Under the pieces are notes generated by a model. The model saw nothing but the letters and a program-made list of their open reading frames with translations, had not been told where the DNA came from and made no database searches. 64,000 nucleotides of DNA. Origin: Chrysaora quinquecirrha. Its lineage: Eukaryota > Cnidaria > Scyphozoa > Semaeostomeae > Pelagiidae. The stretch is from positions 649,553-713,552 of the forward strand of contig JACTAT010000122.1 in NCBI GenBank assembly GCA_014526335.1. The letters are read 5' to 3'. Shown here one piece after another: positions 11,513 through 23,199 of the stretch. Numbering within the stretch: position 1 is the first letter of the stretch; every line of letters starts with the position of its first letter. A program made the translations under genes and the position numbers.

Positions 11513-12114
11513 CTGCTTGCAGTTGCTCTTTCCATTATGTAAGAAACACTAAAAGAACAGTAAATGATCTAAGTGCGACATTTACTTCGAAATATCAAAG
11601 GATTCAGCAAGTCAAGATGTTGCTTCGTTTGAAATTCCTTCAGAGAAAATTTCTTCAGCAGAAACAACATGAAATCAATTGTAAATAGTGTGTATTCATG
11701 AAAGATTGGTGAGTTGTTTATGTACCTATGTATATATTTAAACTTTTTATCTTTAAATTAATGGATGTTATGTTTTGGGCACTGTAGAACAGTAATAAAA
11801 TATATGAGAAATATCGTTCAACTTTCTTATTTTTTTTTCATTTATTCAATTTGCTCTCAAATCAGTCTTGTCAAATATCGGTACATTGAATATTGGCCAA
11901 CTACGATTCATTTCGGGCAGTCAGTATCCTTCTTAAAGAATCTTGGAAGTCTTGGAATAAACGCAATCTTTTCCAGTTACACAACGATGACCCCTCAAAT
12001 AACCCCCTGCCCCTCTTTCCTGCGTTTGTTCCTCCCCTGCACTTGCACCTACGACCGCCCGGCTTCGCTCCTCATTCGTGCTAAACGGGAGCAGCAGTAG
12101 ATCAGTTCGGTAGA
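11513..12114. other. Intergenic; nothing recognised
   Basis: Unremarkable AT-rich sequence with a C-rich patch near 12000-12060. No domain-bearing frame. Confidence 0.4.
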
Positions 12115-12841
12115 ATTAAAATTTTTCGAAATCGAAAGATATCAATCTTTCGATGCAAAAATCGTACAAAGCACCCAAAAATTAGTCTAGGTGCAAAGTT
12201 TTACTACACTCTTTTTTTTTTTATAAGAATACTATAAATTTTGCCCAGCCTCAATATTCTTAAAAAATTTTCGTTTTGAGCCTGAAAATATTCTTAAAGT
12301 ATTCTTATTTTTTCAAACATGATATGGTTTCAGGGGAACATAGTTAAAAGAAAAATTACGAGTAAATGGCGGAGCGAAAGAAATATTTAACTATTATAAC
12401 AAAAAGAATGTTGTTAACAATCATGAAGTTTCGTTTTAACATTGCAAAACAGGCAACTGCTGAAAAATGAGGCACAAATGTGCGAGCTGAGGCTGAGCAT
12501 ATTCTTACAATATTCTTAAAAATTGGATGATTCTGAGCCTCAATATTCTTATAAACTTTATTCTTATAAAAAAAAGAGTGTATCTCAGCGTGTGTATTAT
12601 CGATTTTACGGGCGTCCAAAGTTTACGATTTTATAAGGGCTTTGACCGTGTGGGATAAAAAGTTTCACCAAGTTCATTTTTTGTGGTCAAAGCCTTTATG
12701 AAATCGGGAACTTTAAATGCTCATAAAATTAAAAACACAAGCGCTAGGACAGTGAAACTTTGTACCTAGACTAAGTTTTGGCTGTTTTATAAGATTTTCA
12801 TATCGAAAACTCGATATCATGTGATTTCGAAAAATTTTAAT
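12115..12841. mobile_element. TIR element with ~90-bp inverted ends, itself carrying a nested element
   Basis: The first ~90 bases and the last ~90 bases are imperfect inverted repeats. Both start ATTAAAATTTTTCGAAATC and both include TTAGTCTAGGT(G/A)CAAAGTTT. The interior holds the separate element 12205-12582. No coding capacity. Confidence 0.7.
12205..12582. mobile_element. Nested short TIR element, TACACTC variant of the TACACGC family
   Basis: Ends are TACACTCTTTTTTTTT...ATAAGAATA and its inverse, with repeated internal ATATTCTTA / TAAGAATA motifs facing both ways. It sits just inside the left TIR of the larger element. Confidence 0.65.
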
Positions 12842-14888
12842 GCTGCCAGAGGTGATGCCAAAGTGATCTGTTCGTTGGTATGGATGAAGGTGGTATGGAG
12901 TACATGCGCCTTACAGTAATCAGTATGGTATCATCGTGATTTGATGTATGTCGGTATTTGCTCGACCTACTTTAAAACTTTATCTCCCTATCTTTTTATC
13001 TGTCTTTTGACTTTATTTCGATTAAAGTTGAAAAATGTTCCTCAAGAAACAGTTGCAAACAAAAAATGCCCTGGAAATTCTCTTGATTCTTAAAACAAAA
13101 CATTGCAAACAATCTGTAAGAAAAAATGCGTGGCATCATTTATTCGATAATATTTGTTGATATTGATGTGGGTAGCATTTCCTTAACATTTAATGTTACC
13201 AAAGAAACTTCTTTAAACTTATTGTTATATCCCACTCTGATATATTGAAAGATTAATCTGTTGCGTTTACGCTTTTCAATACTACGGTTTTTCATCGTTT
13301 TCTTTGTCAAATGTTAAAACCATTTCTGAAAATCAAAGAATGGTTGTAAACAAAAATCCACGGCCACACTAGTAGAACAAAACTGAACTGTGCAGAACGC
13401 AGGGCGACCATAGCAACAAGCATTTGTGACTTGGTTACAAAGTACAGTAAACTCCCCATTACTCAATCCCTCGAAATCTCGAACAATCGCTGTAAATGTC
13501 CATTGTTACCCCCTTTTCTCCCCCTTTCTAAGCATTGACTACAGGGGCGGACTGGCAGGGATGCTGGGTTGCTATTGCAACCCGGGCCTTCTTGTTTTAG
13601 GGTCTTTAACAAACTATTTCTGTTATTTCTTGAGCAAATGTCTTTGATTTCTTTGGATTTCGAAGAGATTTTGATTGGTTTCGCTCAGTCTGAAAACAGT
13701 TGGAAATAACAGAAATTGTTTCTCAATGCAGATAACTGGGAAGAAGCAGAAATAAAAAGATAATCAGCATATGCGCACAAAAATATGGAAGCAAGAAAAT
13801 ATAGAAATGCGAAAATATGTATAAAGGGAGACGATTTTGCCATCGAAATATCACAAATTAGGAAAGAAGTATTCTACATGAACAGTACCCCTTGCCTCAA
13901 ATTGATTTTTTACTAAGGAGCTCGCTAGAAGCAACCATAGAGATATGGAAGCAACTAACAAGAAAATTTGCTATAGTCAAAACAGGCCCCTTTTACTGGC
14001 AATAGCAACCTTGGACAGTCTTGGACAAAAATTATGAGACAAACTGACATTTTCATTAATATTTGTATTACCGTTGTATTTACCCCTCCCTCCTTACTCA
14101 ATGTTGATCAAATGGCGTTGAATTGTTTTCATTATCACTCAACATTGATCCAAGGGGGGATTGATCCAAGGGGGGAAGGGGGAGTGAGCTGTTGATAAGC
14201 GAAGCTGAAGTTAAGGAATTGGTGGACTAACTGGAGTCTTCTGTGTGTCTCGTTATATTTTGTCCAAGATTGTAGTTTTAAAATGCGTACACGTCTGTTT
14301 GCCTTCAGAATCTTAATATCAATTGTTATCTAGTGTTTATTTGAGCGTTCTTCCCGCTCAAAAGCTGTTTGATCTGAATTAAGCCTTGTATGAATCCATC
14401 CTTTACTCTTGCCTACGTACTGGATTTAAGCTGCTTGTCAATATGCCCCAATCCAATTACCGCGCTTTCTTTAAATTTCTTCAAAGAATCTTTATGCTTT
14501 ATTTCTTCGAAATCCTCGTTTATGGAAACATTTGCTGGAGGTTTAACGAACTAGCAATAGAAAAAGCAATGGATGATAAACAAGAGAATTTACAAGGAAA
14601 ATATATATTTTAACATTTCGCTAAATTTTCAAGATCCATTAGAATTGTCTCACGCTAATACAACAGCTTCCAGTTCCCATGGTCTATCTATTTCATGAAT
14701 TATTCGATTCTTTTCCCCTTGGCCCTTGATCGAAGGACCTCTGCTTGTCCTAAACGGTTATCATTGTAGATGACAGAATCAACCTTTGTATTGCATTCTT
14801 TATTCTTCGCCACGTTGGCATATCACTATCACTCCCGTACCCTTGGTCCTTGGGGGTATCTTATATTTCAGCACTTATGTACTTCAAC
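12842..14888. other. Intergenic; solo hAT-like terminus near 13542, otherwise nothing firm
   Basis: A CAGGGGCGGACTGGC terminus at about 13542 matches the ends of the element 15774-16605, but no partner end was found. A small inverted pair around CAA(C/T)(A/G)TTGATC lies near 14100-14160. No supported gene. Confidence 0.45.
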
Positions 14889-15162
14889 TACCGTAAATTC
14901 TCGAATTGCCCCCCGAGCCCTTCCTCGAACGAACCCCCACCCTTGAGCGAGAAATGGTCAATAAGCCCCTGAATAAGCCCCCACCCAGTCAATATTGGTA
15001 CTTTATCGAGTTATGACAGAAAATGCATTCTCTAAGTCGATGATAAATCATGCTCTTGTAAATTATTTTATAAGCCCTCTCTTGTTTAAGCCCCGCCTCG
15101 AATAAACCCCCTAAAATAATGAAAATAATTAAGCCCCAGGGGCTGATTTGAGGTTTACGGTA
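14889..15162. mobile_element. Short TIR element with TACCGTAAA ends
   Basis: 274 bp starting TACCGTAAATTCTCG and ending, read inward, TACCGTAAACCTCAA. The interior has runs of GCCCC near the left and right ends. No coding capacity. A TA duplication is possible but cannot be separated from the termini. Confidence 0.65.
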
Positions 15163-15212
15163 TACCTGTCTTCAGCATTATCGGAATAAATATAATAAAT
15201 GGCTTAACGGAC

Positions 15213-15622
15213 TACACGCTTTTTTTATAAGGAACCTGCCTCGAGGCCTAGTTCTTAAAGTTCCTTATTTTTGGACCTCTTTTGAGGCAATTGTAGTTCA
15301 AAAGTTCCTTAATAGTTCCTTATTTTTAACTGCACATATAGTTTTAATGACTACTGTACAGAGACTTTTGCATGTAAGCAAAGCTCGAGACTACTCAAGG
15401 AAACATTTGAAACATACGTAAAGTACAATTTATGTGATTTTCGACTGCAAATTAATGGAACCGGCTTTCTAATTCTTGATTATTTGCAGCGGTAAAAGCA
15501 TTCAACATTGAAAAGTTGCTTAATGATTTTCTCTTTAGTAGTATTACAGTAGTTCTTTAAATTGTCGTGCCTTCTACATGTAGGTTCCTTATAGAGTGGT
15601 TTTTTATAAAAAAAAGCGTGTA
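15213..15622. mobile_element. Short TIR element, TACACGC-ATAAGGAA family, copy 3
   Basis: 410 bp with both ends reading TACACGCTTTTTTTATAA inward, and inverted TTCCTTA / TAAGGAA motifs through the interior. The interior resembles copy 1 at 7784-8180, for example the block around CATGTAAGCAAAGCTCGAG. Confidence 0.75.
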
Positions 15623-15773
15623 CTGTGCTCGGGCACTACCCTGTCTGAAGAATAGGCTTGCTTTGGTCTTTCTCCGGGGTCTGGAATTGTTTACTGACTC
15701 TGGTTTCGCGTTTGATACCTTTGATAGAGTGCTGGTCTTGAAGGGTCTAGGATGATATTCAATGAATACTGAA

Positions 15774-16605
15774 CAGAAGCGGACTGGCCCACCGGGACAC
15801 CGGGAAATTTCCCGGTGCGCCCTTTGCCTTAAGTTTTTCTTTTAAGAACTTGTTATTTCAAAAAACAATCACCGCACTCCCTCCCATTATTTTAAATAAG
15901 TATTCCCTCTCAAAGATCTAAATTTTCTGGAACGTTATGAGTGAAGAACTGATATATCTAACGATTACATTCGATCCAGGACAGTTAAAATTGAATTTGG
16001 TCGGATTCGAATTGGAAAAGTACGGGACCAACACAGCGTTTTAGACGAAAACGATGCACATAAATCATTATGGGAATGTGTAGAGCACTTTGAGATGCCT
16101 GACTTGAAGACCGATCGATACAATGATACAATAATGGCGAGGGGTGCTGAAACCATCTATTTGCTCATCTAAGTTGAAGTCGTTTCTGAAGTTTTTTGTA
16201 ACGTATATGAAAAAAATCCCAATCTAAGCCAAACAAGGGCTGATATTTTGCAAGATTTTCCAGGGATGCCCCCGACCCCCCTAGATTGTTTTGGCTTACA
16301 CTGCTCAAACGTTACCGTTGAAAAGATGAATTTGCACTCGACGTGTCCCCCCATTCTATTTCCATACGTATAAGTATACCGGTCATTACTTCCCAGGCTT
16401 CATAAACATTTCTTTAATGCCTGATTGCGTATGTAGATATGCATTTGTATTTGTTTATGCATTTGTATTGAAAAAAACTGATTATTGGCCATGTGAAGTT
16501 TGCGGGGTCCGTCTTACTAGCCCAAAAGCTATGCAGTATGACCACCAATTGTTGCCCTTTTGATGGCTTTTCCCGGTGGGATGAATGTTAGCCAGTCCGC
16601 CACTG
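15774..16605. mobile_element. hAT-like non-autonomous element with 8-bp target duplication ATACTGAA
   Basis: 832 bp. Ends are CAGAAGCGGACTGGC and, read inward from the right, CAGTGGCGGACTGGC, followed on both sides by CACCGGGA-like sequence. Perfect 8-bp flanking repeats ATACTGAA lie at 15766-15773 and 16606-16613. CAG termini plus an 8-bp duplication are typical of hAT transposons. No intact transposase is visible. Confidence 0.85.
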
Positions 16606-16613
16606 ATACTGAA

Positions 16614-17000
16614 GCTTACTCCATCCTGCTCTCCCTAGCAACGTCTTCTAACAGAATTTTGTTTGCGACACTAAAATATGAATAAAATACTATATGGCAA
16701 TATGATTATCAGCAGAGAGAAGGATGGCAGAGTACTGTAGAATTAATACAGTAGTTATTCGATGTTACCCGGCCTACTCGGTACACGATGTTTTCGAAGT
16801 GTGTGCGGATAATCCAAAATTCCGGATAATCGAAAATGTATAATCACAGTAAAAACCAGTTGCAAACTAACTAACAAGAGTAGTTTTATAGTTTATTTTT
16901 CAAACAAAACATCCTCAGAATACTGGAGTATTAGAGATTTTAGAGTGATTCTGTTATCGTTTCTGCGTGGCATTTAGATGTTCGAGTGGTTCTATATCAA
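16614..17000. other. Intergenic; nothing recognised
   Basis: AT-rich sequence between two TIR elements, with no coding or structural signal. Confidence 0.4.
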
Positions 17001-17008
17001 TAAAGATC

Positions 17009-17405
17009 CCCGGGGGGTACTTCATTGTTTAAATGACTAGACGTGCCGCCCAGTTTTTCCAAACCCATCCATGTCTACCGATAAATTCTGTTTCTCATGG
17101 TACCCATGTATAGAAAAAACAACGAAATTTTTTACCCATTTGTACCAATATCTCACATGTTTGAACGCAATTTAACGCCCGAGGCAACTCTAAATGCGTC
17201 GAAAAGTCATTTGCGCTGAAAACTAAAACGCGCTGTTTATCAGGCTTTTCAAGACAATGCATGTCTAAAATTTTTTATATATTTCACTACCCATGTCTAG
17301 AGATTCTTTACGGAAAATCAACCCATATGTAGGGAAATTGGCGCTGAAAAAGTTACCCATTTGGGCGGCACGTCTAGTATAACGAACAATGGGAGTACCC
17401 CCGGG
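17009..17405. mobile_element. TIR element (CCCGGGGG family) with 8-bp target duplication TAAAGATC
   Basis: 397 bp. Both ends show CCCGGGGG(G)TACT, then CATTGTT, then ACTAGACGTGCCGCCCA in inverted orientation, giving TIRs of about 48 bp. Perfect duplications TAAAGATC lie at 17001-17008 and 17406-17413. A closely related copy is at 51647-52088. An 8-bp duplication suggests hAT-like mobilisation. Confidence 0.88.
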
Positions 17406-17471
17406 TAAAGATCTGTTATTTATTATTTCAATATCTGTTTCTTATATCAATAAAATATTCCTATTTTTCAG

Positions 17472-17496
17472 ACGGTAACCAAGTACGATTGCAGTC
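17472..17496 (+). other. 5' UTR exon piece of the synaptotagmin-like gene (predicted splice acceptor)
   Basis: A polypyrimidine tract and CAG end at 17471, 25 bases before the start ATG, so an upstream non-coding exon is likely. That exon was not located. Confidence 0.55.
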
Positions 17497-20400
17497 ATGA
17501 ACGACAAACTCAAAGAAGAGCTTCTAACAGCAGTGGCTATTGCTCTTGGTGCATTATTTTTCGCAACTGTCATAACATTGATTGTCGCAAGATATTACCG
17601 CCAAATCAAAGCATTCTGCGCAAGATGTTGTCAAACTGAAGACGGTGAACCGGTAAATACTCCACGTAGTGCCACGGAAAAGAATGCAAATGTGCCTTAC
17701 AACAAAATGATTGAAGATGTGAAGAGGTCCTCAACGTATAGTGGGCGTTTTCCCCCAATGTTCCTGTCATCGAAAGATAACCCCTTCACCATCCCCGGCA
17801 GCTTCTTTGCACAGGCTATTCAACCAGAGATAAAGTTTGATAGCTTAAGCGATGAAAGTATTAAATTCAATAGAGAGTCCTCGGTCTCTGGAAGCCCGTC
17901 AGGTACACCGACCATGCATAGGAGACTTACGCTATCCACAGTGTCTCTCCCAGCTAATTTCAGTCCTAAGGCCGCAAGGAGAATATCCAGGTCGCAACAG
18001 GAGTCTCCGATATATTCTTCTGAAGAAGATGATAATGCAGCAACGCATGGCAACAAAAAACTCGGAGTGTCAGTCGAAGACTTGATGTTTTTGAATATTA
18101 GGCCTGAACTGTATGACATTTCAAGACGCAAAACTGTTGGTAAAGGAAACCTTGGAAAAATAAGCATTTCTTTACAATACGAGGATAAGTCCAGAAAAAA
18201 GTTGGATCTGTTTATTCAGAAAATTACCAAGCTACAATTTGCAAGACCAGATATAATTGGTATTTATGCAAGCATTGTTTTATTGCCAGAAAGAGAGGAA
18301 TCTTCACGACTAATCAACACACTGTTACTGCAAGTCCGATATTCGAAGAGAAATTCATATTTTCGTCTAAGCCAATGAATCGTGACTTTGAGTCCAAGAC
18401 CGTTTTGATACTAGTTCACTATACAGACCGAGCTTCAAAAGATGTAATATATGGAGAAGCAAGAATGCCTTTGCTATCAAGAGAGATTTATAGTCAAGTG
18501 CCTACTGATGTTACGTTGAATATCAAAGCAGCTTCAATGCAGGTTTGCTCTTATTTGTCCTCTTTACCTAGACTTATTACACGAGTCCCAGTTATCGCAG
18601 CTGCCATCTTTAGTTGTTGTTGTTGTTGGAAAGCTGCTCAAACTGGGACTCGTGGCTTTTGTACGCAAAAAGGGGCCACTCTACTAGACTGATTACCTGA
18701 GTCCCAGTTATCGCTCATGAGACCGAGGCTAGCACTAAAAGGAGAGCGCTCAAATTGGTAGTTTGAGCGTCCAGCAATTCAATTCAATAGCGAAACCACG
18801 ACTCGGGTAATCAGTCTGTACCACTCTAAGCCAAAGAATTCGCAGAGCAAATCAGATTGCAGTGCTTTATTTGCTGCATTTGTATTGGCTTATATGTGCT
18901 CCAACTGTTATTGCGATTCAATTTAACATTTGAATTTCGAAATCTAATGTTGGCCGCTTTTGAACATTATAAGGGTATGAGTCTCAGTGTAGCGAATTGC
19001 TGTTGTTGTTGGTCAAGATATTGTGAGCGGAGCTGAGACTCGTGTAATAAGTCTATGCTTCACCCTATAGCTTGTTTGCTTCTTTGATAATAAAGTGTTC
19101 GGTTGTTTTATTGTTGTTTCTTTGCCTGTTTGTTTCGTTCCTTGCCTGTTTGACTAATTGTTTTTCTGGTATGCTGGGATATGTCTGCGGAGTGTGGTGC
19201 GTAAACGCGCGAGATAAACAATAGAACAATAGAAGAAAACAATTGAAACGCGCCTCTGCGCGCACGAGATCTTGTCGAGAGCTGTCATACTCTGCATTGC
19301 AAGATCATCCGTCGTTTTGGTTGTGTTTTTTATTTCGTTATCCCGTAAAACGTGATCTCCAGTAACGTGGAGGATGAACAGTGTAGTGGAGGATGCCTAT
19401 ACAATTGTTGAGAATATCAATTCTACTAGGAAATACAAATTTATCCACCGATCCACGTTACAGATTCAAAATACGTAAATATAATTTTGACCAATGAAAA
19501 TCAAGAATTATTACTACGTTTTTAAGGTAGTGGCTCTGACTAACTCTTAAGTAACTCAAGACATTTCCTTGTCTCGCTTTCATATAGAGACCCTGACGTA
19601 AATAACAATGAAAAAGCTAAGCGAAAGGACAAATGATTCATAAAAATAAGCTTCCTAGTTGCGTGCACGCTTGCAATGCTGGGAAATCCAGCAACAACAC
19701 GGAGGGATATCATCAGTACAGTTGAGGGTGCCAGTGCAATGCGAAGGGATATTATCAGTACAGTTAAGGGTTATCACAAGGAAAGTGGAGGGATACCTTC
19801 AGTACTGTGAATGATGCGAAGTATCGTGGAAGGTTATCATATATGCAGTAGATAGTTATTATCATTCGTGGCGTAGAGGTACACAACAAATGGTAACCCT
19901 CAACGTTGCATTGCTGTATACTCCACTATACTGAATATATACCTCCACGTTACTGATGATACACCCATCCTCTACATTACTGCACGTTGTACGGGATGTT
20001 CGTTCTTAGATTTTCATTACCTACTTTCTTCACTGTGTTTATTATGCAATCTGGCCTGTAAAGTGTAAACGGTATCGCAATAAGTATAATTTATTCATTC
20101 TGAATTTTTTTAAGAGTGAATTCGGAGACCTGCTTGTTCAGATGATTTATAGTGAGTCTGGTACTTTGTCTGTCATGGTAAAAATGATAAAAGTTCCTTC
20201 AAGCATGTCATTGGAAAATATGTCAGGTACATCAAAGATACGTATTTCATTGTGTCCCACATATATCTATCGTGGTAAAGACATCTCCTAAGATTTTCAG
20301 TCCATTCTTCTCTTACGTTCAGCAAAGTGATGACAAAGCCTACTTTATTCACGCTAGTGGATCTGTATGCACTGCTGTGGTGGATACGCACTACTGTGGT

Positions 20401-21692
20401 GGTATTGTTTGCGTTGTGTTTGATTAACACTTCTGTGGTGGGTTATTTTGCTTGATGTGGTGGGTTATTATGCTTGATGTGGTTATTACTCTTGATTTTT
20501 GCGTACTGTGATAATGATAATGTGTTAATAATACTATGCAAAAATATCACCGCATCAAGCGTAATAGCCCACCTCATCAAGCATAATTACCCGTCAAAGT
20601 AGTGCGTAACCACCACAGTACACAAAAATACGGCCACAGTACGCAAAGAAAAACCACCACGGTAATGTGAGCGAAAGGAGTGAAAGGACCGCAAGGCTAG
20701 GGGGACTTTTTGCTTGAAACGGTGACAGGCGGCGTGTAACCACCTCAGGAATTCTAAAAATAGGCCAATTTCAGGCGTGTTGCGTTGCTAGAAAAGGTGA
20801 CAAACGCGCGTGTAGCCGCGGCTTAAGGACTCTCCTTTGAATAAGACATAAGTCGCAGATTAGAGACTGAGAAAACTCATACCTAATTTTAAGGTGCAGT
20901 GATAACCACGTTGGAGAGTTATGAATTGGTTTTTTGCAGTGACAAACGATTAAAGTGTGGACTGATAACAATGTTCAATGCAAGAAGTTTTAATTTCTTT
21001 CTGGAAACACGAACATTCAATTCCTTGAAGTGTCTTCTATCTGAACTATCGGAAACTTCTTCCATTCCCAGCTCTTTTAATTGAAATAGACCTTTAAAAT
21101 TAGTATTTTTTCGTCCCTTCTAATAACTTTGTGGCACTGAAAAAGCCTCGTTACATTCATAGCCGAAGTAAATGGCTATAAAAAAAATTCCCCCAAACCT
21201 CCTTTATTAGGCCCAATGTGCAGTGATAAACTTACAGATATGAAAGATCTTATCAGTCTGTATTGTAGTCTTTTTAAATTTCAATTTACTTTTGATATCT
21301 CTGATCCGTTTTGTTTCCAACCCAAAAATATTATATATGTATACTAGCTTACGTAATTCGTTTTAGCACTAAGAGTGAAATGTTACATGAAGAAACTCGG
21401 CAATAGATTTGGAAGAAAGCACTCATTTGTCAGTTCATTGACGGATTGTAACCAACATTTGATCGAACTAAATGGAGAATGCCATTATAAAGTTCCAAAA
21501 GACCAATTCATGGATTGTGATCTAAACTGTGCTGTATTTGGTAAACACAAAATATTAGGAAAAAAGCTTATCCTGGGTAAAGCGCTTATAGGGTACACAG
21601 GCAGAGACGAAACTGGCGTTGTCCACTGGAGAACTATTTTGAACTCTCCTGGAGTCGCCTGGTGTGTATGGCATCCGATATACAATACCTAG
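17497..21692 (+). CDS. Synaptotagmin-like protein (TM + C2A + C2B), three exons, one apparent frameshift
   Basis: Exons 17497-18542, 20115-20226 and 21367-21692 (TAG). The N-terminus has one transmembrane helix (about residues 9-31), then Cys-rich juxtamembrane and Ser-rich linker sequence, C2A from about residue 215, and C2B split over exons 2 and 3 (GDLLVQMIYSESG opening; VHWRTIL and WHPIYN at the end, as in synaptotagmin C2B). Junction phases agree (phase 0, then phase 1). Near 18290-18305 the C2A frame is lost: the upstream frame ends at 18378, while the downstream frame (reading HTVTASPIFEEKF) carries the rest of C2A, so one base seems missing. With that indel the length would be about 494 residues, normal for the family. 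Loop aspartates that bind calcium are largely absent in both C2 domains (ARPDIIGIYA and FGKHKILGKK where DPY and D-x-D are expected), so calcium-independent membrane trafficking is the likely role. It is either a sequencing or assembly error or a decaying gene. Confidence 0.85.
18569..19055. mobile_element. TIR element in synaptotagmin intron 1, hosting a smaller nested element
   Basis: Both ends read TAGACTTATTACACGAGTC inward. The flanks CTTTACC and CTTCACC may be a degraded duplication. The interior contains a GTTGTTGTTG stretch near each end and the nested element 18684-18820. Confidence 0.75.
18684..18820. mobile_element. 137-bp nested TIR element with 8-bp duplication CCACTCTA
   Basis: Ends read (C)TAGACTGATTACC and, inward from the right, TACAGACTGATTACC. 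Exact flanking repeats CCACTCTA lie at 18676-18683 and 18821-18828. It is a related but distinct subfamily inserted into the older element around it. Confidence 0.85.
19341..19995. mobile_element. TIR element with internal GATATCATCAGTA-type minisatellite (intron 1)
   Basis: 655 bp. Ends are TCCCGTAAAACGTG and, inward from the right, TCCCGTACAACGTG. The interior is made largely of degenerate 20-22-bp units such as GGATATCATCAGTACAGTTG on one strand and the inverse (CCACGTTACTGATGATA) near the right end. Confidence 0.65.
20345..20660. repeat. Long imperfect palindrome of minisatellite units (intron 2)
   Basis: Units such as CACTACTGTGGTGG and TTATTATGCTTGATGTGG run rightward to about 20510 and then recur inverted (CACCTCATCAAGCATAA, CCACCACAGTAC) to about 20660. 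The transcript could fold into one long hairpin within the intron of the synaptotagmin-like gene. Confidence 0.7.
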
Positions 21693-21719
21693 GACTAGAA
21701 TATTTTGTTTTAGTAATTG

Positions 21720-22024
21720 CCCTAGAGAACCTCTGTGCAGTACTGTTGAGGATATTCAGTACGGCGGAGACTGCTTAGTACTGTGGGGGGAGATCATCAG
21801 TATGGTATCCACAGTACTGATGGTACAGTATCCCATTGTAGTTAATATCCTCCACTGTACTGATGATATCCCCCACAGCACTGATGATATCCCCCACAGT
21901 ACTGATGGAACCCCCCACAGTACTGATGATATCCCTCCACAGTACTGATGATACCCTCCCACAGTACTAAACCCCTTCGACGTACTGAATATTCTCCAGC
22001 GTATTGCACAGAGGTTCTTCAGGG
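21720..22024. mobile_element. TIR element with GATATCATCAGTAC minisatellite just after the synaptotagmin stop
   Basis: 305 bp starting 28 bases past the stop codon. Ends are CCCTAGAGAACCTCTGTGCA and, inward from the right, CCCTGAAGAACCTCTGTGCA. The interior has roughly ten ~20-bp units such as CCCACAGTACTGATGATATC, in inverted orientation at the two sides. It probably lies in the 3' UTR. Confidence 0.75.
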
Positions 22025-22319
22025 TGGTAATGCTGGATTTCAAGACAAGGTAAATTTGTAAAAATTATTAACGAGTTACAGTAAAGTCCCAGCTTTTAGG
22101 AAAGCACACTACCACTATGGTGGCTGTGGGGGATGTAGCACCTCCCCAAGACAGACCATTAATAATATTTTACCGCGCAATCTGGCGCCTGACATCCCCT
22201 AAGAAATTTTTCAAGCACCGCCCTTGCACTTTATAAGGAACTCAGATTTTCCTTAAGAACGAAGGAAACAAATAGTTAAGATAGGAAAGAGGGTCTATCT
22301 AGTAAGATGGGCCTTTACC

Positions 22320-22740
22320 ACTGTATTTCGAACCAAACACACGAGACAAGGATCCGATCCACTTTTGGGTCTAGCAATTGACGCATTTGTGGTTACTGAA
22401 TATTTCTAAAATAATTAGTAATAATATTATTCAAGAGAGCCAGGATTGGATCAGGTTCAATGTTTACACGATGAAAAAATTATAGATCGGATCTAAACTG
22501 AACGCTTTTCAAAGTGATTCAAAAGTAGGTCGATTCGCGGACCAGAAATAGACCGGACCTGCGCAATTGCGTGTAAACATAATATCATATCATATCATAA
22601 ATTAATATTTAAACTGATTTAAACACGATAACCCTTCAGTAATAAATAATCTAATTAAACGCAAGGCCTATCTATACCAAAAGTAGATCCACTTTAGATC
22701 CGATCAATTTTGCTCAGGTAAACGGGGTCTACGTTTTTAG
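22320..22740. repeat. Repeat-like segment with inverted GATCCGATCCACTTT blocks
   Basis: The left part has GGATCCGATCCACTTTTGGGTCTA and the right part has AGTAGATCCACTTTAGATCCGATC and GGGTCTACG motifs, with CGCAATTGCGTGTAAACA in between. It looks like a degraded TIR element, with boundaries uncertain. Confidence 0.4.
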
Positions 22741-22826
22741 GTTCCAAGATATGATAACCCAAGGGCCATCTATCTTTCAGCCAACATGTCAGGTCACTGA
22801 TGACAGAAGAAAACATTATTTTTGCT

Positions 22827-23199
22827 TACTCTTCGTTGCCTAATTGCTGCGGGGTCGCAATAGGCGGGGAGCTAGAACTATCGTCAGGATCAAATTGGCG
22901 AGGGGTCGGAATAAACGGGGGGGTCGGACTTTGTTTGGCAAACTTTGTCTGGAAACTGCTGAAACGCAAAGCGAAGGGCCCTATAGTGTTTATAGGTTAA
23001 GAAAATCAGTTGTTCTAGCTAACAAATTGAGGGTACAAGTGAAATTTCACTCCAAGAACGTCAAAGTAAGTTTAGTAAAGAATATCAACATCAGTATTAA
23101 TGCAAATTTAATAAGCGGGGGTCTTAAAAAGAGCGGGGGGATTGGAAATTTTTCAAAAGTAAATTAGCGGGAGGGACGGCAATTAGGCACCTAAGAGTA
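22827..23199. mobile_element. TIR element with TACTCTTAGGTGCC ends, copy 1
   Basis: 373 bp. Left end TACTCTTCGTTGCCTAATTGC; right end read inward TACTCTTAGGTGCCTAATTG. G-rich blocks (AATTGGCGAGGGGTC, AAGCGGGGGTC) follow. A shorter relative with the same first bases is at 37156-37307. Confidence 0.65.

Noticed and set aside
13542..14280. Full hAT-like element starting at CAGGGGCGGACTGGC
   Set aside because: No matching right terminus or target duplication could be found; kept only as a solo end.
18290..18310. Treating the C2A frame change as a small intron
   Set aside because: No GT-AG pair at a suitable distance, and the two protein frames are contiguous within a few bases; a single-base indel is simpler.
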